64,000 bases of DNA from Thaumasiovibrio occultus (GCA_019703815.1 AP023052.1:1302001-1366000), one strand, 5' to 3'. Shown: positions 26,824 to 36,325, counted from the stretch's first letter. Notes: generated by a model not told the origin, from the sequence alone. A program made the numbers and translations.

Positions 26824-28425
26824 ATGCGGATGTCAGTTCGGGCAAAACTTGGTTTAGGTTTTGGTAGCATTATTGCCGCGCTGGTCTTAACGGTTGTGTC
26901 TCTTTTCTTCATGGTCGACAGTATTTATCGCAGTACTAAAGTGGTGCAGGGCGACGATTTGCCTGCAGCCATTGCGTATTTCACCCTGATTGATGAAGCT
27001 GGCGATATTTCAAAAGACGCGTGGATGATCGTCAACGGTAACATCACCGATGACAGTGGCATGCGAGGTAATCTCGAGAGTTTTTACCACAATTACGATA
27101 TCGTTTATCCGCTTGAGTCTGATAATGCTCAAGGCAAGCGCGAACTGGCGCAGCTAAAAGGCTATATGGATAACTTTGAGCAAGAATTTGCCAAGGTACG
27201 CCAAATCGCTAGCCAAACTGCGCGTATTGATGCCATGTGGCAGTTAGAGCAAACCTATTTTGTACCGCTTGAAGATTTGGTAGAGCGCCTAGCCGAAGGA
27301 GAGGCAACCGACGCTGACGGCGCAATGATTGACTTAATTGCGATGATCGGCAGAATCGAGACCACTATGGTTGGTATCACGCTACTGGTGGCGATTGTCG
27401 CTGCTGCGATTGCATATAGACTATCAGCGTCGTTTACCCGCCGTATCGCAGTGCTTGATAAACAAGCGCGTCTTATTGCTGATGGCCAACTCAATAGTGA
27501 TGTATTCAGTGACAACGCCGATGATGAATTGGCGACACTGGGTCGTTCGATTTACCTGATGCGTGATTCGTTGAAAGTCATGCTAACCGCGATGAATGAT
27601 GTCAGCACCAATGTGCGTGTTGCGACTAGTGATGTTGCGCAAACGTCAAATGCGATTGTTGAAGGGGCACAGTTGCAAAACGATAAAGCGAGCCTGATCG
27701 CGACCGCCTCTGAAGAGCTCACCATGACGATTGCAGAAGTGGCTCAGCAAAGTAACGAAACGGCGCGTTTGGCGGATCAATCCGGTGATGCCGCGCAACA
27801 GGGCCAAGCCGTGATCGCGGATTTGGTGTCTGCTATCGAGCAAGCGTCTGTGCGTATGGCGTCGATGGCGACCGAAATGCACCAGCTTGATGACAGCAGC
27901 ACTAAGATCGGTAGCGTGATCAAAGTGATCGAAGATATCGCCGAGCAAACCAACTTGTTGGCATTGAATGCCGCGATTGAAGCTGCGCGTGCCGGTGAAT
28001 TTGGCCGCGGTTTTGCGGTAGTGGCCGACGAAGTTCGTGCCCTTGCTGAGCGCACAACTTCAGCAACGCAAGAAGTTGCTGAGATGATCAAAACCATTCA
28101 AGTGGCAACACAGTCGGCGGTGGCGGCATCAGAAGCCAGCCTTGAGCAAGTGCGCAATGGTACTGAGCACAGCGGCATGGCGGTGGAGTCATTGGAAAGC
28201 ATTGTCATCATGGCGAGCGATCTGAAGATGCGTATTGATTCCATCGCCACGGCAACCGAAGAGCAAACCAGCGTGACGCGTGAGATTGCCAACGACATTA
28301 ACGCGATCAGTGAAGCTTCAGACGCACAAAACCGACATGCAATGAGTAGCGCCAATAGTGTGAATGAACTCGACGGTAATGTGACCGAGCTAGAGGTCCT
28401 GATCAACAAGTTCAAGTTGAGCTAA
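26824..28425 (+). CDS. Methyl-accepting chemotaxis protein
   Basis: A 533-residue chemoreceptor. Membrane helix 1 is at about 10-31, the periplasmic ligand domain at about 32-180 (4-helix-bundle-like), helix 2 near 183-204, and HAMP at about 205-258 ([21 protein letters not shown]). The signalling domain follows, with the highly conserved hairpin tip [22 protein letters not shown] and [18 protein letters not shown]. It relays a periplasmic signal to CheA/CheW. It has a good AAGGAA site and its own terminator, so it is monocistronic. The ligand is unknown. No C-terminal CheR-docking pentapeptide is present. Confidence 0.95.
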   Translation: MRMSVRAKLGLGFGSIIAALVLTVVSLFFMVDSIYRSTKVVQGDDLPAAIAYFTLIDEAGDISKDAWMIVNGNITDDSGMRGNLESFYHNYDIVYPLESDNAQGKRELAQLKGYMDNFEQEFAKVRQIASQTARIDAMWQLEQTYFVPLEDLVERLAEGEATDADGAMIDLIAMIGRIETTMVGITLLVAIVAAAIAYRLSASFTRRIAVLDKQARLIADGQLNSDVFSDNADDELATLGRSIYLMRDSLKVMLTAMNDVSTNVRVATSDVAQTSNAIVEGAQLQNDKASLIATASEELTMTIAEVAQQSNETARLADQSGDAAQQGQAVIADLVSAIEQASVRMASMATEMHQLDDSSTKIGSVIKVIEDIAEQTNLLALNAAIEAARAGEFGRGFAVVADEVRALAERTTSATQEVAEMIKTIQVATQSAVAASEASLEQVRNGTEHSGMAVESLESIVIMASDLKMRIDSIATATEEQTSVTREIANDINAISEASDAQNRHAMSSANSVNELDGNVTELEVLINKFKLS

Positions 28426-28484
28426 CCCGACGAAAGTCATGCCAACGTAAAAAGATAAAGTAAAAGCTCTAATGTAAGTTCGAT

Positions 28485-28509
28485 AAAAGCCCCGTTAAGG
28501 GGCTTTTTT
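28485..28509 (+). terminator. Rho-independent terminator after the chemoreceptor gene
   Basis: AAAAGCCCC-GTTAA-GGGGCTTTTTT. Confidence 0.9.
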
Positions 28510-28730
28510 ATGTCTCTCGCAGTTTGAATTGTTAGCGGATTGAAAAAATCAAACCAAGTGTGATATTAATTCACAGATAAGGTGTTTATTATTGTCGAGA
28601 AAACGCTCACTATTTGTATTACGAATAGCCAAGCTAGTGATTTGGTTAACACTAATACAGAGTGAGCTCTACAATTATGTTTGGAAACCGACTAGACTTT
28701 TACGCGATTTCAATTAGCAGGGAAGTATTA

Positions 28731-29273
28731 ATGCTATTTCGACACACTGACAAAACCAAAGCCATTTTGGCGCTACTGGCCGCCGGGCTTATTTTGCCGG
28801 GATGTGCGACATCTCCATCAAACGATTCGGCACAAACTGAAGTAACGGCTGATGGACATATTACACCTGCGCCTGAGCCAGGAATACCTGAGCCAACACC
28901 GCTTACATTGGCAGAAGAGCTAATGGTTGTATTTGCTGACTGGGAAGGCACCCCTTACCGCTGGGGCGGCACCACCAAAGACGGTGTTGACTGCTCTTCA
29001 TTTGTGCAGCAAATGTACGGCAGTATTCCTGCGCCGCTTGAATTGCCACGTACCACTTCTGGCCAAATTACCGTTGGCGAGCAGATCGAGATGGGTGAAC
29101 GCCAGCCTGGCGATCTTATTTTCTTTAAAACCCGTCCTAACGTGACTCACGTGGGTATCGTGGTGGATGAAGAACATTTCGTCCACGCGTCATACTCAAA
29201 AGGGGTTATTCGCTCGCGCTTTGATAACCCGTACTGGACCCGTGTGTTCTGGCAAGTACGCCGCGTCGGCTAA
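28731..29273 (+). CDS. NlpC/P60-family cell-wall peptidase lipoprotein
   Basis: A 180-residue lipoprotein. Signal peptide ends LPGC (Cys25), then a proline-rich linker (PAPEPGIPEPTP), then the NlpC/P60 domain from about 62. The catalytic triad is visible: Cys88 in DGVDCSSFVQ, His140 in VTHVGIVVD and His152 in EHFVHAS. It is of the Spr/MepS type, D,L-endopeptidases that cut peptidoglycan cross-bridges from the outer membrane. ATG 28731 has GGAAG upstream; the longer frame from 28662 is not used because it would precede the signal peptide. Monocistronic, with its own terminator. Confidence 0.92.
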   Translation: MLFRHTDKTKAILALLAAGLILPGCATSPSNDSAQTEVTADGHITPAPEPGIPEPTPLTLAEELMVVFADWEGTPYRWGGTTKDGVDCSSFVQQMYGSIPAPLELPRTTSGQITVGEQIEMGERQPGDLIFFKTRPNVTHVGIVVDEEHFVHASYSKGVIRSRFDNPYWTRVFWQVRRVG

Positions 29274-29300
29274 TATTTATTAGTCAGTCGTACCAATTAG

Positions 29301-29339
29301 AAGCCTTGTCTAGCGGAAACGTTGGGCGAGGCTTTTTTA
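29301..29339 (+). terminator. Rho-independent terminator after the NlpC/P60 gene
   Basis: AAGCCTTGTC ... GGCGAGGCTTTTTT with a long loop; imperfect stem followed by six T. Confidence 0.7.
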
Positions 29340-29529
29340 TTGTATCGCTAATATCTAAGTAAGATGGCTTTGACAACTTTCAATTAGGATCCGTGTTTCA
29401 GCTCGAATCCGTAGTTTGCTACACCGATTTCCCGCAATGGAAGATGGTGGGCTGGTTAAATTACTGGATCATGAAAACGGTGCCGGCGATGAAAAATGCA
29501 TCAAGGCTTCTGCATTTCACGTCGAAAGT

Positions 29530-30372
29530 TTAACGCCGAAAAGGCTGCAGTAAAATCGCCAGTAGACCTTGTTCATTGGCGTCGCGAAAATCTTTTGTGC
29601 CGATGGTCATCGTTAGGTGACCATCTTTCGGTTGGGCACAATAACTGCCAAAAATCCGATCCCAAACACTGAGAAAAAAGCCGAAGTTTCGATGCATTTC
29701 GTTGTTGTGAACTGAGTGGTGCACGCGATGAAAATCAGGCGTGACGATAAGCCACCGCAACCGCTTATCGACGGGCAAGGGCAGGCGTAAATTACTGTGA
29801 TTGAACATTGCCGAGCCGTTTAAAATAACTTCAAACAGCACAATCGCCAGTGGTGAAATCCCTAAACTGACAACCAAGCTAATTTTAATCACCATCGACA
29901 AAATGATCTCAATGGGATGAAATCGGCTCGCCGTGGTGACATCAAAATCAATATCAGTATGGTGCATACGGTGTAAACGCCAGAGCAGGGGAATGCGATG
30001 AAACAACCTGTGCTGCCAGTAGATGGCGCAGTCGAGCAGAACGATGGCCAGCAGCGTTGTTGCCCACAGTGGCAGGGCTTGTTGGACGGCGCTGTGATTT
30101 AACACGCCCCACTGCTGCGCTTGTGCTTGTTGAGCGAAATCAAACGCCAGCAGAGGCAGGACAAGTTTGGTGGCAATAGAGCTGACCATCACCACGGCAA
30201 TGTTCGCAAACCAGCGCGTTTTTCTCGGTACGGCGCGATCTCGTCGTGGCCACTTGGCTTCTGCCAGCATAAACAGCACTAGCAAGCTGGCAAAGGCGAC
30301 AAGACGCACACCATCAGCATGTTCAGTGATCCAGATGGCAAGCTCTGTGAGCGGTGATGACGCATCCTGCAT
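29530..30372 (-). CDS. Sterol desaturase/fatty acid hydroxylase family membrane protein
   Basis: A 280-residue di-iron membrane oxygenase-like protein. Membrane helices lie at about 18-38, 52-75, 105-130 and 175-200. The eight-histidine signature is clear: HRLFHRIPLLWRLHRMHH, then HSNLR, then FHRVHHS. Family members hydroxylate or desaturate lipids at the membrane using oxygen. The start at 30372 is chosen for GGAG seven bases upstream. A TGATC-N17-AGTA element at 30409-30434 resembles, with one mismatch, the promoter-like element before the ECF sigma operon. The lipid substrate is unknown. Confidence 0.9.
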   Translation of the reverse strand: MQDASSPLTELAIWITEHADGVRLVAFASLLVLFMLAEAKWPRRDRAVPRKTRWFANIAVVMVSSIATKLVLPLLAFDFAQQAQAQQWGVLNHSAVQQALPLWATTLLAIVLLDCAIYWQHRLFHRIPLLWRLHRMHHTDIDFDVTTASRFHPIEIILSMVIKISLVVSLGISPLAIVLFEVILNGSAMFNHSNLRLPLPVDKRLRWLIVTPDFHRVHHSVHNNEMHRNFGFFLSVWDRIFGSYCAQPKDGHLTMTIGTKDFRDANEQGLLAILLQPFRR

Positions 30373-30529
30373 GCAGGTCTCCAGTCCGTTTGTTAACGCT
30401 TCTTTTATTACTGTATCGCAAGGCGGGGTGATCAGCGCAAATTTAAGCGGCTTGCCATATCGCAAGCAGGCGTGTTAGCTGTCTCAATCTTAATTTCAAA
30501 CTCAAAGCCGACATGAACATCGGCTGCCC

Positions 30530-31129
30530 TTAGCCACCTACTTTAACCGCAATCACGGAATAGGTATGCCAAAACTTCATGTGGCCTAGCGCAGTTTGAG
30601 CATGCTCACGGCGCTCGTTAAACTCAATGATGTCAAAATCTGCGAATAGTGCCTCGACTTGGCTTTGGGTCAGGGCAGTGACTGGGCTGCGGTAACGTTC
30701 GGCCCAACTGTCATCGACGCCCATAAAGTCACCCACGAACACCCCGCCACACTCAATGCTGCCAGCGAGCTTGCGCCACATATTGTCAAAATGGCGCGGA
30801 TCGGCAAAAAACAGACTGTTGTGCGCCAGCACGATACCGGCATTTGGGTAGTCGTAGTTTTCAAAACTGGATTGAATAACGTCAATTAATGCTCTGTCGC
30901 TAAAGCGTTCATGGCAGAGTGATACCGCATCCGGATTGACATCAAAGCCATACACTTGCCATCCAAATTGCGATAAATAATCGATATCGCTGCCGGTCCC
31001 GCAGCCACAATCGACTGCAACCCGCAGGTTGGAAGTGGTTAACGAGCGCGCCTTTTCCGTTCGCAGATTGTGGCGTCGCGACATCGCCTTTTGATAATAA
31101 TTACGCCAGTTTTCGCTATGCTCGTCCAT
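30530..31129 (-). CDS. Class I SAM-dependent methyltransferase
   Basis: A 199-residue soluble methyltransferase. Motif I is VAVDCGCGTGSDIDYL (SAM-binding glycine loop), the acidic residue of motif II is in VYGFDVNPDAV, and motif IV lies in NAGIVLAHNSLFF. The fold resembles tellurite-resistance TehB-like or generic Methyltransf_25 enzymes, and the substrate is not known. ATG 31129 has AAGGGT upstream. It is divergent from the DASH cryptochrome gene. Confidence 0.88.
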   Translation of the reverse strand: MDEHSENWRNYYQKAMSRRHNLRTEKARSLTTSNLRVAVDCGCGTGSDIDYLSQFGWQVYGFDVNPDAVSLCHERFSDRALIDVIQSSFENYDYPNAGIVLAHNSLFFADPRHFDNMWRKLAGSIECGGVFVGDFMGVDDSWAERYRSPVTALTQSQVEALFADFDIIEFNERREHAQTALGHMKFWHTYSVIAVKVGG

Positions 31130-31378
31130 GAGGCAACCCTTACTAAGTAACTGAAAAGTTGCGGACAAGTTTACAAAATGTCATGGTAAATTCAATGTTC
31201 AACCACGTTGCGAAGTAACAAAGTATCGTGCGATGGATGAACCGTGTTGGGCTGCGATGCGTAGGAAAGTCTACGCTGTTGTTAAGCGTTCATGAGACGC
31301 CGGTTTGGCACGACATTAATTGGCACTTGGGCGAGACGGTAATCAACTTTTCGTTATCGCTTGGCGCAGAGAGGGTAC

Positions 31379-32674
31379 ATGACCACAGCACTTTATTGGT
31401 TTGGCGACGATTTGCGAATTGATGATAATCCACTGTTGCAGCAGGCGGCACGGCAAGCAGATCGGCTACTTTGTATCTATTGCGTTGAACCTTTTCAGCT
31501 TAAGACTAACCGCTATACCACCGGATCGGGCATGTCAGCGCTGCGATGGCAATTTTTAGTTGAGTCATTGCACGATTTGACTGACGACTTGAATCAGGTC
31601 GGGCAAGTATTGTTGGTGGAAATCGGCTCTGCGCTGGACGTGATCCCAACCTTGATTGTGCGCTACGGCGTCACGGATGTGTTTCGCTCGCAAAGCGCGG
31701 GCTATTGGGAGCAACAGCAAGCGGACGTGCTCGCGGCGCGCTTTCCTGCCGTGCAGTTTCATGACGGTAACAACCGAACCTTGTTTTCAGCCCAACAGGC
31801 GCAGCAAGATACGTTGCCAGATACCTTCAGTAAATTCAGACGTCGCGCAGAAAGGTGGGCGCTTCGTCCATCGGCAGAGATAGCTGCATGGCCTAAATGC
31901 GCAGTTCATCGCCAGCCTGCGTTGCCGCTCAAATCGCCTTCTTCACTGAGTTACGCCAAAGGTGGGTCGGTTGCAGGTAAAGCGCATCTTAAGCGTTACT
32001 TTCGCACTGCAGCGGCGCACACGTACAAAGAGACCCGTAATGCATTGGATGGCGCATTTACCTCAACGGGTTTTTCACCCTGGCTGGCGTCGGGGTCATT
32101 GTCGCCTATTCAAGTCATGGAGGCGTTGGCCCGTTACGAAAGCGAGCGCGGCGCCAATGAGTCTACCGACTGGATCCGATTTGAATTGCTGTGGCGGGAG
32201 TATTTTCACTGGTATGCCAGTCACTGGCGAGAAAAATTGTTCGCTTTAAATGGGGTCGGTAGCGGATCTGCCAAGGGCAGCCACTACGGCTATCGCTTCA
32301 AAGCGTGGTGCGAAGGCATGACACCGTACCCGCTGGTTAATGCCCTGATGAATCAGTTGAAAACGACCGGCTTTATGTCCAATCGGGGGCGCCAAATTGT
32401 AGCAAGTTGCCTAGTGCATGAATTGGCGCTCGATTGGCGTTTGGGGGCGGCTTATTTTGAGCAGCAATTGTTGGATTACGACGTAGGCTCGAATTGGGGG
32501 AATTGGCAGTACATTGCCGGTGTGGGTTGCGACCCACGCGGAGGGCGTCATTTCAACATCGCAAAGCAAACCGAGTTGTTTGATCCCAAGGGACTCTTTA
32601 TCAAGCAATGGCACGGTGACAAAACGATGTTACCGCTAGACGCAGTCGATGCGGCTGACTGGCCTTTGTACTAG
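31379..32674 (+). CDS. DASH-type cryptochrome/photolyase
   Basis: A 431-residue FAD flavoprotein. The N-terminal photolyase alpha/beta domain starts TALYWFGDDLRIDDNPLL, and the C-terminal FAD domain includes WIRFELLWREYFHWYA, LKTTGFMSNRGRQIVASCLVHEL and GSNWGNWQYIAGVGCDPRGGRHFN. The last two segments are diagnostic for Cry-DASH. Members repair pyrimidine dimers in single-stranded DNA with blue light and may also act as sensors. ATG 31379 follows GAGGG. It lies 167 bp before a second photolyase gene of another class, and the two may be co-transcribed with the SDR gene. Confidence 0.94.
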   Translation: MTTALYWFGDDLRIDDNPLLQQAARQADRLLCIYCVEPFQLKTNRYTTGSGMSALRWQFLVESLHDLTDDLNQVGQVLLVEIGSALDVIPTLIVRYGVTDVFRSQSAGYWEQQQADVLAARFPAVQFHDGNNRTLFSAQQAQQDTLPDTFSKFRRRAERWALRPSAEIAAWPKCAVHRQPALPLKSPSSLSYAKGGSVAGKAHLKRYFRTAAAHTYKETRNALDGAFTSTGFSPWLASGSLSPIQVMEALARYESERGANESTDWIRFELLWREYFHWYASHWREKLFALNGVGSGSAKGSHYGYRFKAWCEGMTPYPLVNALMNQLKTTGFMSNRGRQIVASCLVHELALDWRLGAAYFEQQLLDYDVGSNWGNWQYIAGVGCDPRGGRHFNIAKQTELFDPKGLFIKQWHGDKTMLPLDAVDAADWPLY

Positions 32675-32841
32675 AAGCCTTTTCTTGGCTTTAATCGCGC
32701 TAAAAGGATGCGCCACAATGGCGCCTTACTTTGCGGCCGTCACCTTGTACTTTGCACTAACACTCGACGCCTCAATACGCGACACACCAACAGTGGCGCT
32801 TTGGTGCTGATACCGTTTTGGTGGGAGATAGCAGTAGCACT

Positions 32842-34398
32842 ATGAAACGACTTCGACTGATCTTAGGCGATCAACTAAACGCCTCCCACTCGTGGTTTCG
32901 CGAGCGGAGCGATGAGGTCATTTATCTTGTTGCAGAGATGCGCCAAGAGACAGACTACGTTGTGCACCATATCCAAAAAGTGTGTGCGTTTTTTCACGCC
33001 ATGTCGCGCTTTGCCTCTGCGCTGGAGCAAGCCGGGCATCACGTCATTCACCTGACGCTTGACGAGACAGCGCAAGATACAGACTTGATCGCCTTGCTAA
33101 CCCGAGTGATCAAACACAACGACATCGGTGCGTTTGAATATCAACTGCCGGACGAGTGGCGCTTGCGTCAGCAATTGGCCAGCTTCGATCTGGTGCCGTG
33201 TCGCGCTTATTCCACCGAGCATTTCTTACTCGAAGACAGTGAAATAAGTGACTTTTTTTCGCCGAAACAACACCGCACGATGGAGTTCTTTTACCGTGAA
33301 ATGCGCAAGCGTTATCACGTGTTAATGGCTGAAAAAGGTAAACCGGAAGGCGGAAAGTGGAATCTCGACAAAGAAAATCGCCACAGCTTTAAGCGCAATG
33401 AAGGGGAGGCTATCCCAGATCCTTTGCTGTTTTCGCACGATGTCGGCGTCATTCGTGAGCGGCTTGAGCGACACGGCGTGAGCACGCTAGGTCAAATGGA
33501 TGAATATTTACTTTGGCCGACCTCGCGCGGTGAGTCGCGTGAGTTACTCGACTACTTTTGCCGTTATCTGCTGCCACAGTTTGGTCGTTTTCAAGATGCG
33601 ATGTTGGCGGGGTATCCGAATCAATGGAGTGTGTACCACAGCAGACTCTCTTTTAGCTTAAACAGTAAGATGTTGAGCCCACTGGAAGTGATACAAGTCG
33701 CGCTCGACCATTACCAAGCGTCGAACGTCGAAGGCAGCGACATTGCGCCGATCTCATTGGCGCAGATCGAGGGTTTTGTCCGCCAGATCATGGGCTGGCG
33801 TGAGTATGTGCGGGGTATCTACTGGGCCAATATGCCGGCGTATCAGGAGAAAAATGCCTTGGACGCGCAGCGTGATCTGCCCGCCTATTATTGGAATGGC
33901 GACACCCAGATGCACTGTATGCGCCAAGCCATAGGGCAATCGTTGGAGTACGCTTACGCTCATCATATTCAGCGCCTCATGATCACGGGCAATTTTGCCC
34001 TTCTAACGGGGATCGCCCCAGCGCAAGTCGAAGCGTGGTATTTGGGGATCTACATTGACGCCATCGAGTGGGTCGAGATGCCAAACACCCGCGGGATGGC
34101 GTTGTATGCGGACGGCGGGATTATGGCAACCAAGCCTTATGCTGCGGGCGGTAATTACATTAATAAGATGAGCAACTACTGCAAGACTTGCCATTACGAT
34201 GTTAAGCAGCGTACAGGCGACAACGCGTGTCCTTTTAACGTGTTGTATTGGCACTTTATGGAGCGTCATCAACATAAGTTTGCGTGTCACCCGCGCACCG
34301 CCATGCCTTATCGTAATTGGGACAATATGGATCCCGCGTTAAAGCATGAGATCCTGGCGACCGCTGAGGGTTATTTGGCGCGGCTAGATACCCTATAG
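32842..34398 (+). CDS. Fe-S cluster (6-4) photolyase-type protein (FeS-BCP/CryPro group)
   Basis: A 518-residue photolyase-related flavoprotein beginning MKRLRLILGDQLNASHSWF, the standard start of the bacterial Fe-S photolyase group typified by Agrobacterium PhrB. Four cysteines that bind a 4Fe-4S cluster in PhrB are present: one in TQMHCMRQ, the CKTC pair, and a fourth 13 residues later in DNACPF. FAD-domain segments include FVRQIMGWREYVRGIYW and LMITGNFALLTGIAP. PhrB repairs (6-4) photoproducts. ATG 32842 is chosen by alignment to this start. The SDR gene follows after only 9 bp. Confidence 0.93.
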   Translation: MKRLRLILGDQLNASHSWFRERSDEVIYLVAEMRQETDYVVHHIQKVCAFFHAMSRFASALEQAGHHVIHLTLDETAQDTDLIALLTRVIKHNDIGAFEYQLPDEWRLRQQLASFDLVPCRAYSTEHFLLEDSEISDFFSPKQHRTMEFFYREMRKRYHVLMAEKGKPEGGKWNLDKENRHSFKRNEGEAIPDPLLFSHDVGVIRERLERHGVSTLGQMDEYLLWPTSRGESRELLDYFCRYLLPQFGRFQDAMLAGYPNQWSVYHSRLSFSLNSKMLSPLEVIQVALDHYQASNVEGSDIAPISLAQIEGFVRQIMGWREYVRGIYWANMPAYQEKNALDAQRDLPAYYWNGDTQMHCMRQAIGQSLEYAYAHHIQRLMITGNFALLTGIAPAQVEAWYLGIYIDAIEWVEMPNTRGMALYADGGIMATKPYAAGGNYINKMSNYCKTCHYDVKQRTGDNACPFNVLYWHFMERHQHKFACHPRTAMPYRNWDNMDPALKHEILATAEGYLARLDTL

Positions 34399-34407
34399 GA
34401 GAACCTC

Positions 34408-35106
34408 ATGGAGAAAGCGCTGATCGTAGGAGCGAATGGCGGTATCGGCTTGGCGTTGGTAAGCGCGTTGCTAGAGACTTATCCGCAAGCTGACATTATT
34501 GCGACATGGCATCGAACGCCGCCGAAGTTGCAAGCACCGAAGCTGCGTTGGGTGCAACTGGATGCGACCAGTGCTGACGCCGTTACGGCGCTTTCTTCAG
34601 AAATCGAGTCGATTGATTGGCTTATTAATGCCGTTGGTATGTTGCACGATGACACCATCAAACCGGAAAAGCAGCTTAAGCAAATTGACGCCGCCACGTT
34701 TTTGCAGTTGATGACCTTAAATACATTGCCAACACTATTGCTAGCGCAAGCCTTTGAGCGACAGATCAACAAAGGCGGCAAGTTCGCGGTAATTTCCGCC
34801 CGAGTGGGCAGCATTGAAGATAATCGCTTAGGCGGCTGGTACAGTTATCGCTGCTCCAAAGCGGCGCTAAATATGGCAGTGAAGAACATCAGCATTGAGT
34901 GGCAACGCAAGCAACGTGAGGTGTGTGTATTGGCGCTGCATCCGGGCACTACAGATACCGCCTTATCTGCGCCGTTTCAGCCCAATGTGCCCGCCGGAAA
35001 GTTGTTTACCCCAGAATTCACCGCTAATGCGCTGCTTGAGGTGATCCGCACGTCAAACACAACAGGGCAGTTCTTAGCTTACGACGGCAGCGTTATTGCT
35101 TGGTAA
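34408..35106 (+). CDS. Short-chain dehydrogenase/reductase (C-factor-like)
   Basis: A 232-residue NAD(P)-dependent SDR. Cofactor motif GANGGIG at 8-14, INAVGM in the NNAG position, the catalytic tyrosine and lysine in YRCSK (Y147, K151), and HPGTTDTALSAPF after the active site. The sequence resembles CsgA/C-factor-type SDRs that often accompany photolyase genes in Vibrio. The start codon has AGGAG upstream and only 9 bp separates it from the Fe-S photolyase gene, so they form an operon. Substrate unknown. Confidence 0.9.
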   Translation: MEKALIVGANGGIGLALVSALLETYPQADIIATWHRTPPKLQAPKLRWVQLDATSADAVTALSSEIESIDWLINAVGMLHDDTIKPEKQLKQIDAATFLQLMTLNTLPTLLLAQAFERQINKGGKFAVISARVGSIEDNRLGGWYSYRCSKAALNMAVKNISIEWQRKQREVCVLALHPGTTDTALSAPFQPNVPAGKLFTPEFTANALLEVIRTSNTTGQFLAYDGSVIAW

Positions 35107-35302
35107 GAGTAATGCATTAAAGTGAACGAAGCGGGGAGTGGGCTTTAGGCCAATGCAGTAACAATACTGCACGGAATAACGATATTGGATGGCTGAGAGA
35201 GGCGACGCAGCGCGGATGTTGAAACGAGACGTACTGTTAGAAGTAGAAGTTGCCGACAGCCCGTTTGATAGCGCGAGAAGGGTTGTCAAACTGGAGGGGA
35301 AG

Positions 35303-35443
35303 TTAACACCGCTTCTTGCGTTGGCATCGCTCAGAGCAGTACTTTACTTCGTCCCAACACCTTTTCCATTTCTTGCGCCAGCAAAAGCTAAGGCCGCAAC
35401 TCACACAAATCTTGGTCGGTAAATCGCGTTTGCTCTTTTTCAT
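35303..35443 (-). CDS. Small zinc-finger-like protein, DUF2256 family
   Basis: A 46-residue, very basic, cysteine-rich protein read from ATG 35443 to TAA 35303. It shows KICVSCGLSFCWRKKWKRCW followed by DEVKYCSERCQRKKR, with cysteines at 13, 16, 21, 29, 36, 40 and 46. The C-x-x-C ... C-x-x-x-C arrangement with WRKKW and WDEVKYCSERC is the DUF2256 signature. Such genes are usually missed because of their length. DUF2256 genes are often found beside photolyase/cryptochrome genes, as here. No strong ribosome binding site is seen (AAAGAAAGC). It probably binds zinc; its function is unknown. Confidence 0.85.
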   Translation of the reverse strand: MKKSKRDLPTKICVSCGLSFCWRKKWKRCWDEVKYCSERCQRKKRC

Positions 35444-35509
35444 TGCTTTCTTTCATTGCTCTATTTATCAGTTCTCTTAACTGCTACCGCTGGTGTCGCC
35501 CAAATCTGC

Positions 35510-35890
35510 TTAAAGCTCGCAAGACTGACAGCGTGACTTTCCGGTTAACAGGCGTGATATTGTGTAGCGATGGCGCGCGAATAGGCGATAACCGAGAGCC
35601 GCGAGTTGACGAATGAGCGGTAGCCGCAGCAATTTTAGGTACGCTTTTTTCTCCGCCAGCTCCCACAAATAGACATTGGCATCGACGGCGACGCGAAGTT
35701 GGCCTTGATGGTCAATCACATGCAGCTCTTTTTGACTACGCTCGATATTGATTTGCGGATGGTGGGTCATACGTTCAGTATTGAGCACATTGATAAAGCG
35801 AACTTTGTCACCAATGTGTTGCTTCAGTGCGGTCATCTCCTTCACGCACAAAGGGCAACTCGCATCATAAAAGACTAACGCTTTCGCCAT
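35510..35890 (-). CDS. DCC-family thiol-disulfide oxidoreductase-like protein (DUF393)
   Basis: A 126-residue protein with the DCC motif near the N-terminus (FYDASCPLCVKEM: D9, C12, C15), predicted to adopt a thioredoxin-like fold. The C-terminus is basic and carries a further CQSC. Strong ribosome binding site AGGAG. The start overlaps the end of the DUF3429 gene by 26 bp, so the two are translationally linked, and the DUF2256 gene lies 66 bp downstream in the same direction. The redox partner is unknown. Confidence 0.88.
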   Translation of the reverse strand: MAKALVFYDASCPLCVKEMTALKQHIGDKVRFINVLNTERMTHHPQINIERSQKELHVIDHQGQLRVAVDANVYLWELAEKKAYLKLLRLPLIRQLAALGYRLFARHRYTISRLLTGKSRCQSCEL

Positions 35891-36290
35891 GATATAACAC
35901 TCCTAAAATGGCCAGATGCGACAACACTACCACACTGGTTAAGATGAGGTGCAGCCGAAAATAAGGCCGATTACCTTTGTTGGGCTCGCAAGCAAGATTG
36001 GCAATATGGCACGCGGTTAACCCCGCGAGCATTAAGGGCTGGTTGCCGGTCGCCACAATTAATAAGCCGATGATCACAAGCGTGATGATATTCGACATCA
36101 ACAGCACTGGGGTTGAATCACTGTCGACCACGCGCCCCCACAAGGTGCCCGCCATAAAAATCGCAATACCTGCGCTATAGACAGAAAAGATAAACACCCA
36201 ATCACTTTGCTGAGTGAGTGGGCTCCAGACAGTGAGTGCCGCCAGCACAATAAAAGGGACGAGCCCCAGATAGCCAAGAATTGTCTTCAT
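35865..36290 (-). CDS. DUF3429 inner-membrane protein
   Basis: A 141-residue protein with about five membrane helices (GYLGLVPFIVLAALTVW, VYSAGIAIFMAGTLWG, NIITLVIIGLLIVATG, LMLAGLTACHIANL, LTSVVVLSHLAILGVL). The GYLGLVPF start and YSAGIAIFMAGTLWG are typical of DUF3429 proteins. ATG 36290 is chosen; the longer frame to 36425 begins in intergenic DNA. A TGATC-N17-CGTA element ends 8 bp before the start, which would give an almost leaderless mRNA. First gene of the minus-strand set DUF3429, DCC, DUF2256. Function unknown. Confidence 0.85.
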   Translation of the reverse strand: MKTILGYLGLVPFIVLAALTVWSPLTQQSDWVFIFSVYSAGIAIFMAGTLWGRVVDSDSTPVLLMSNIITLVIIGLLIVATGNQPLMLAGLTACHIANLACEPNKGNRPYFRLHLILTSVVVLSHLAILGVLYHGESVSLL

Positions 36291-36297
36291 AGAGTTG

Positions 36298-36325
36298 GTT
36301 ACGCCAAAAAGTAAAAATCTGATCA
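36298..36325 (-). promoter_or_regulatory. Candidate ECF (RpoE/ChrR-type) promoter
   Basis: On the minus strand TGATC (36325-36321), 17 bases, then CGTAAC (36303-36298). Identical -35 core, spacing and CGTA to the element before the LON/DUF4397/sigma/ChrR operon. Resembles the TGATC-type promoters used by singlet-oxygen ECF sigma factors. The short distance to ATG 36290 is unusual. Confidence 0.5.

Noticed and set aside
35189-35422. Plus-strand 77-codon frame between SDR and DCC genes
   Set aside because: It is antisense to the DUF2256 gene, whose cysteine pattern is diagnostic.
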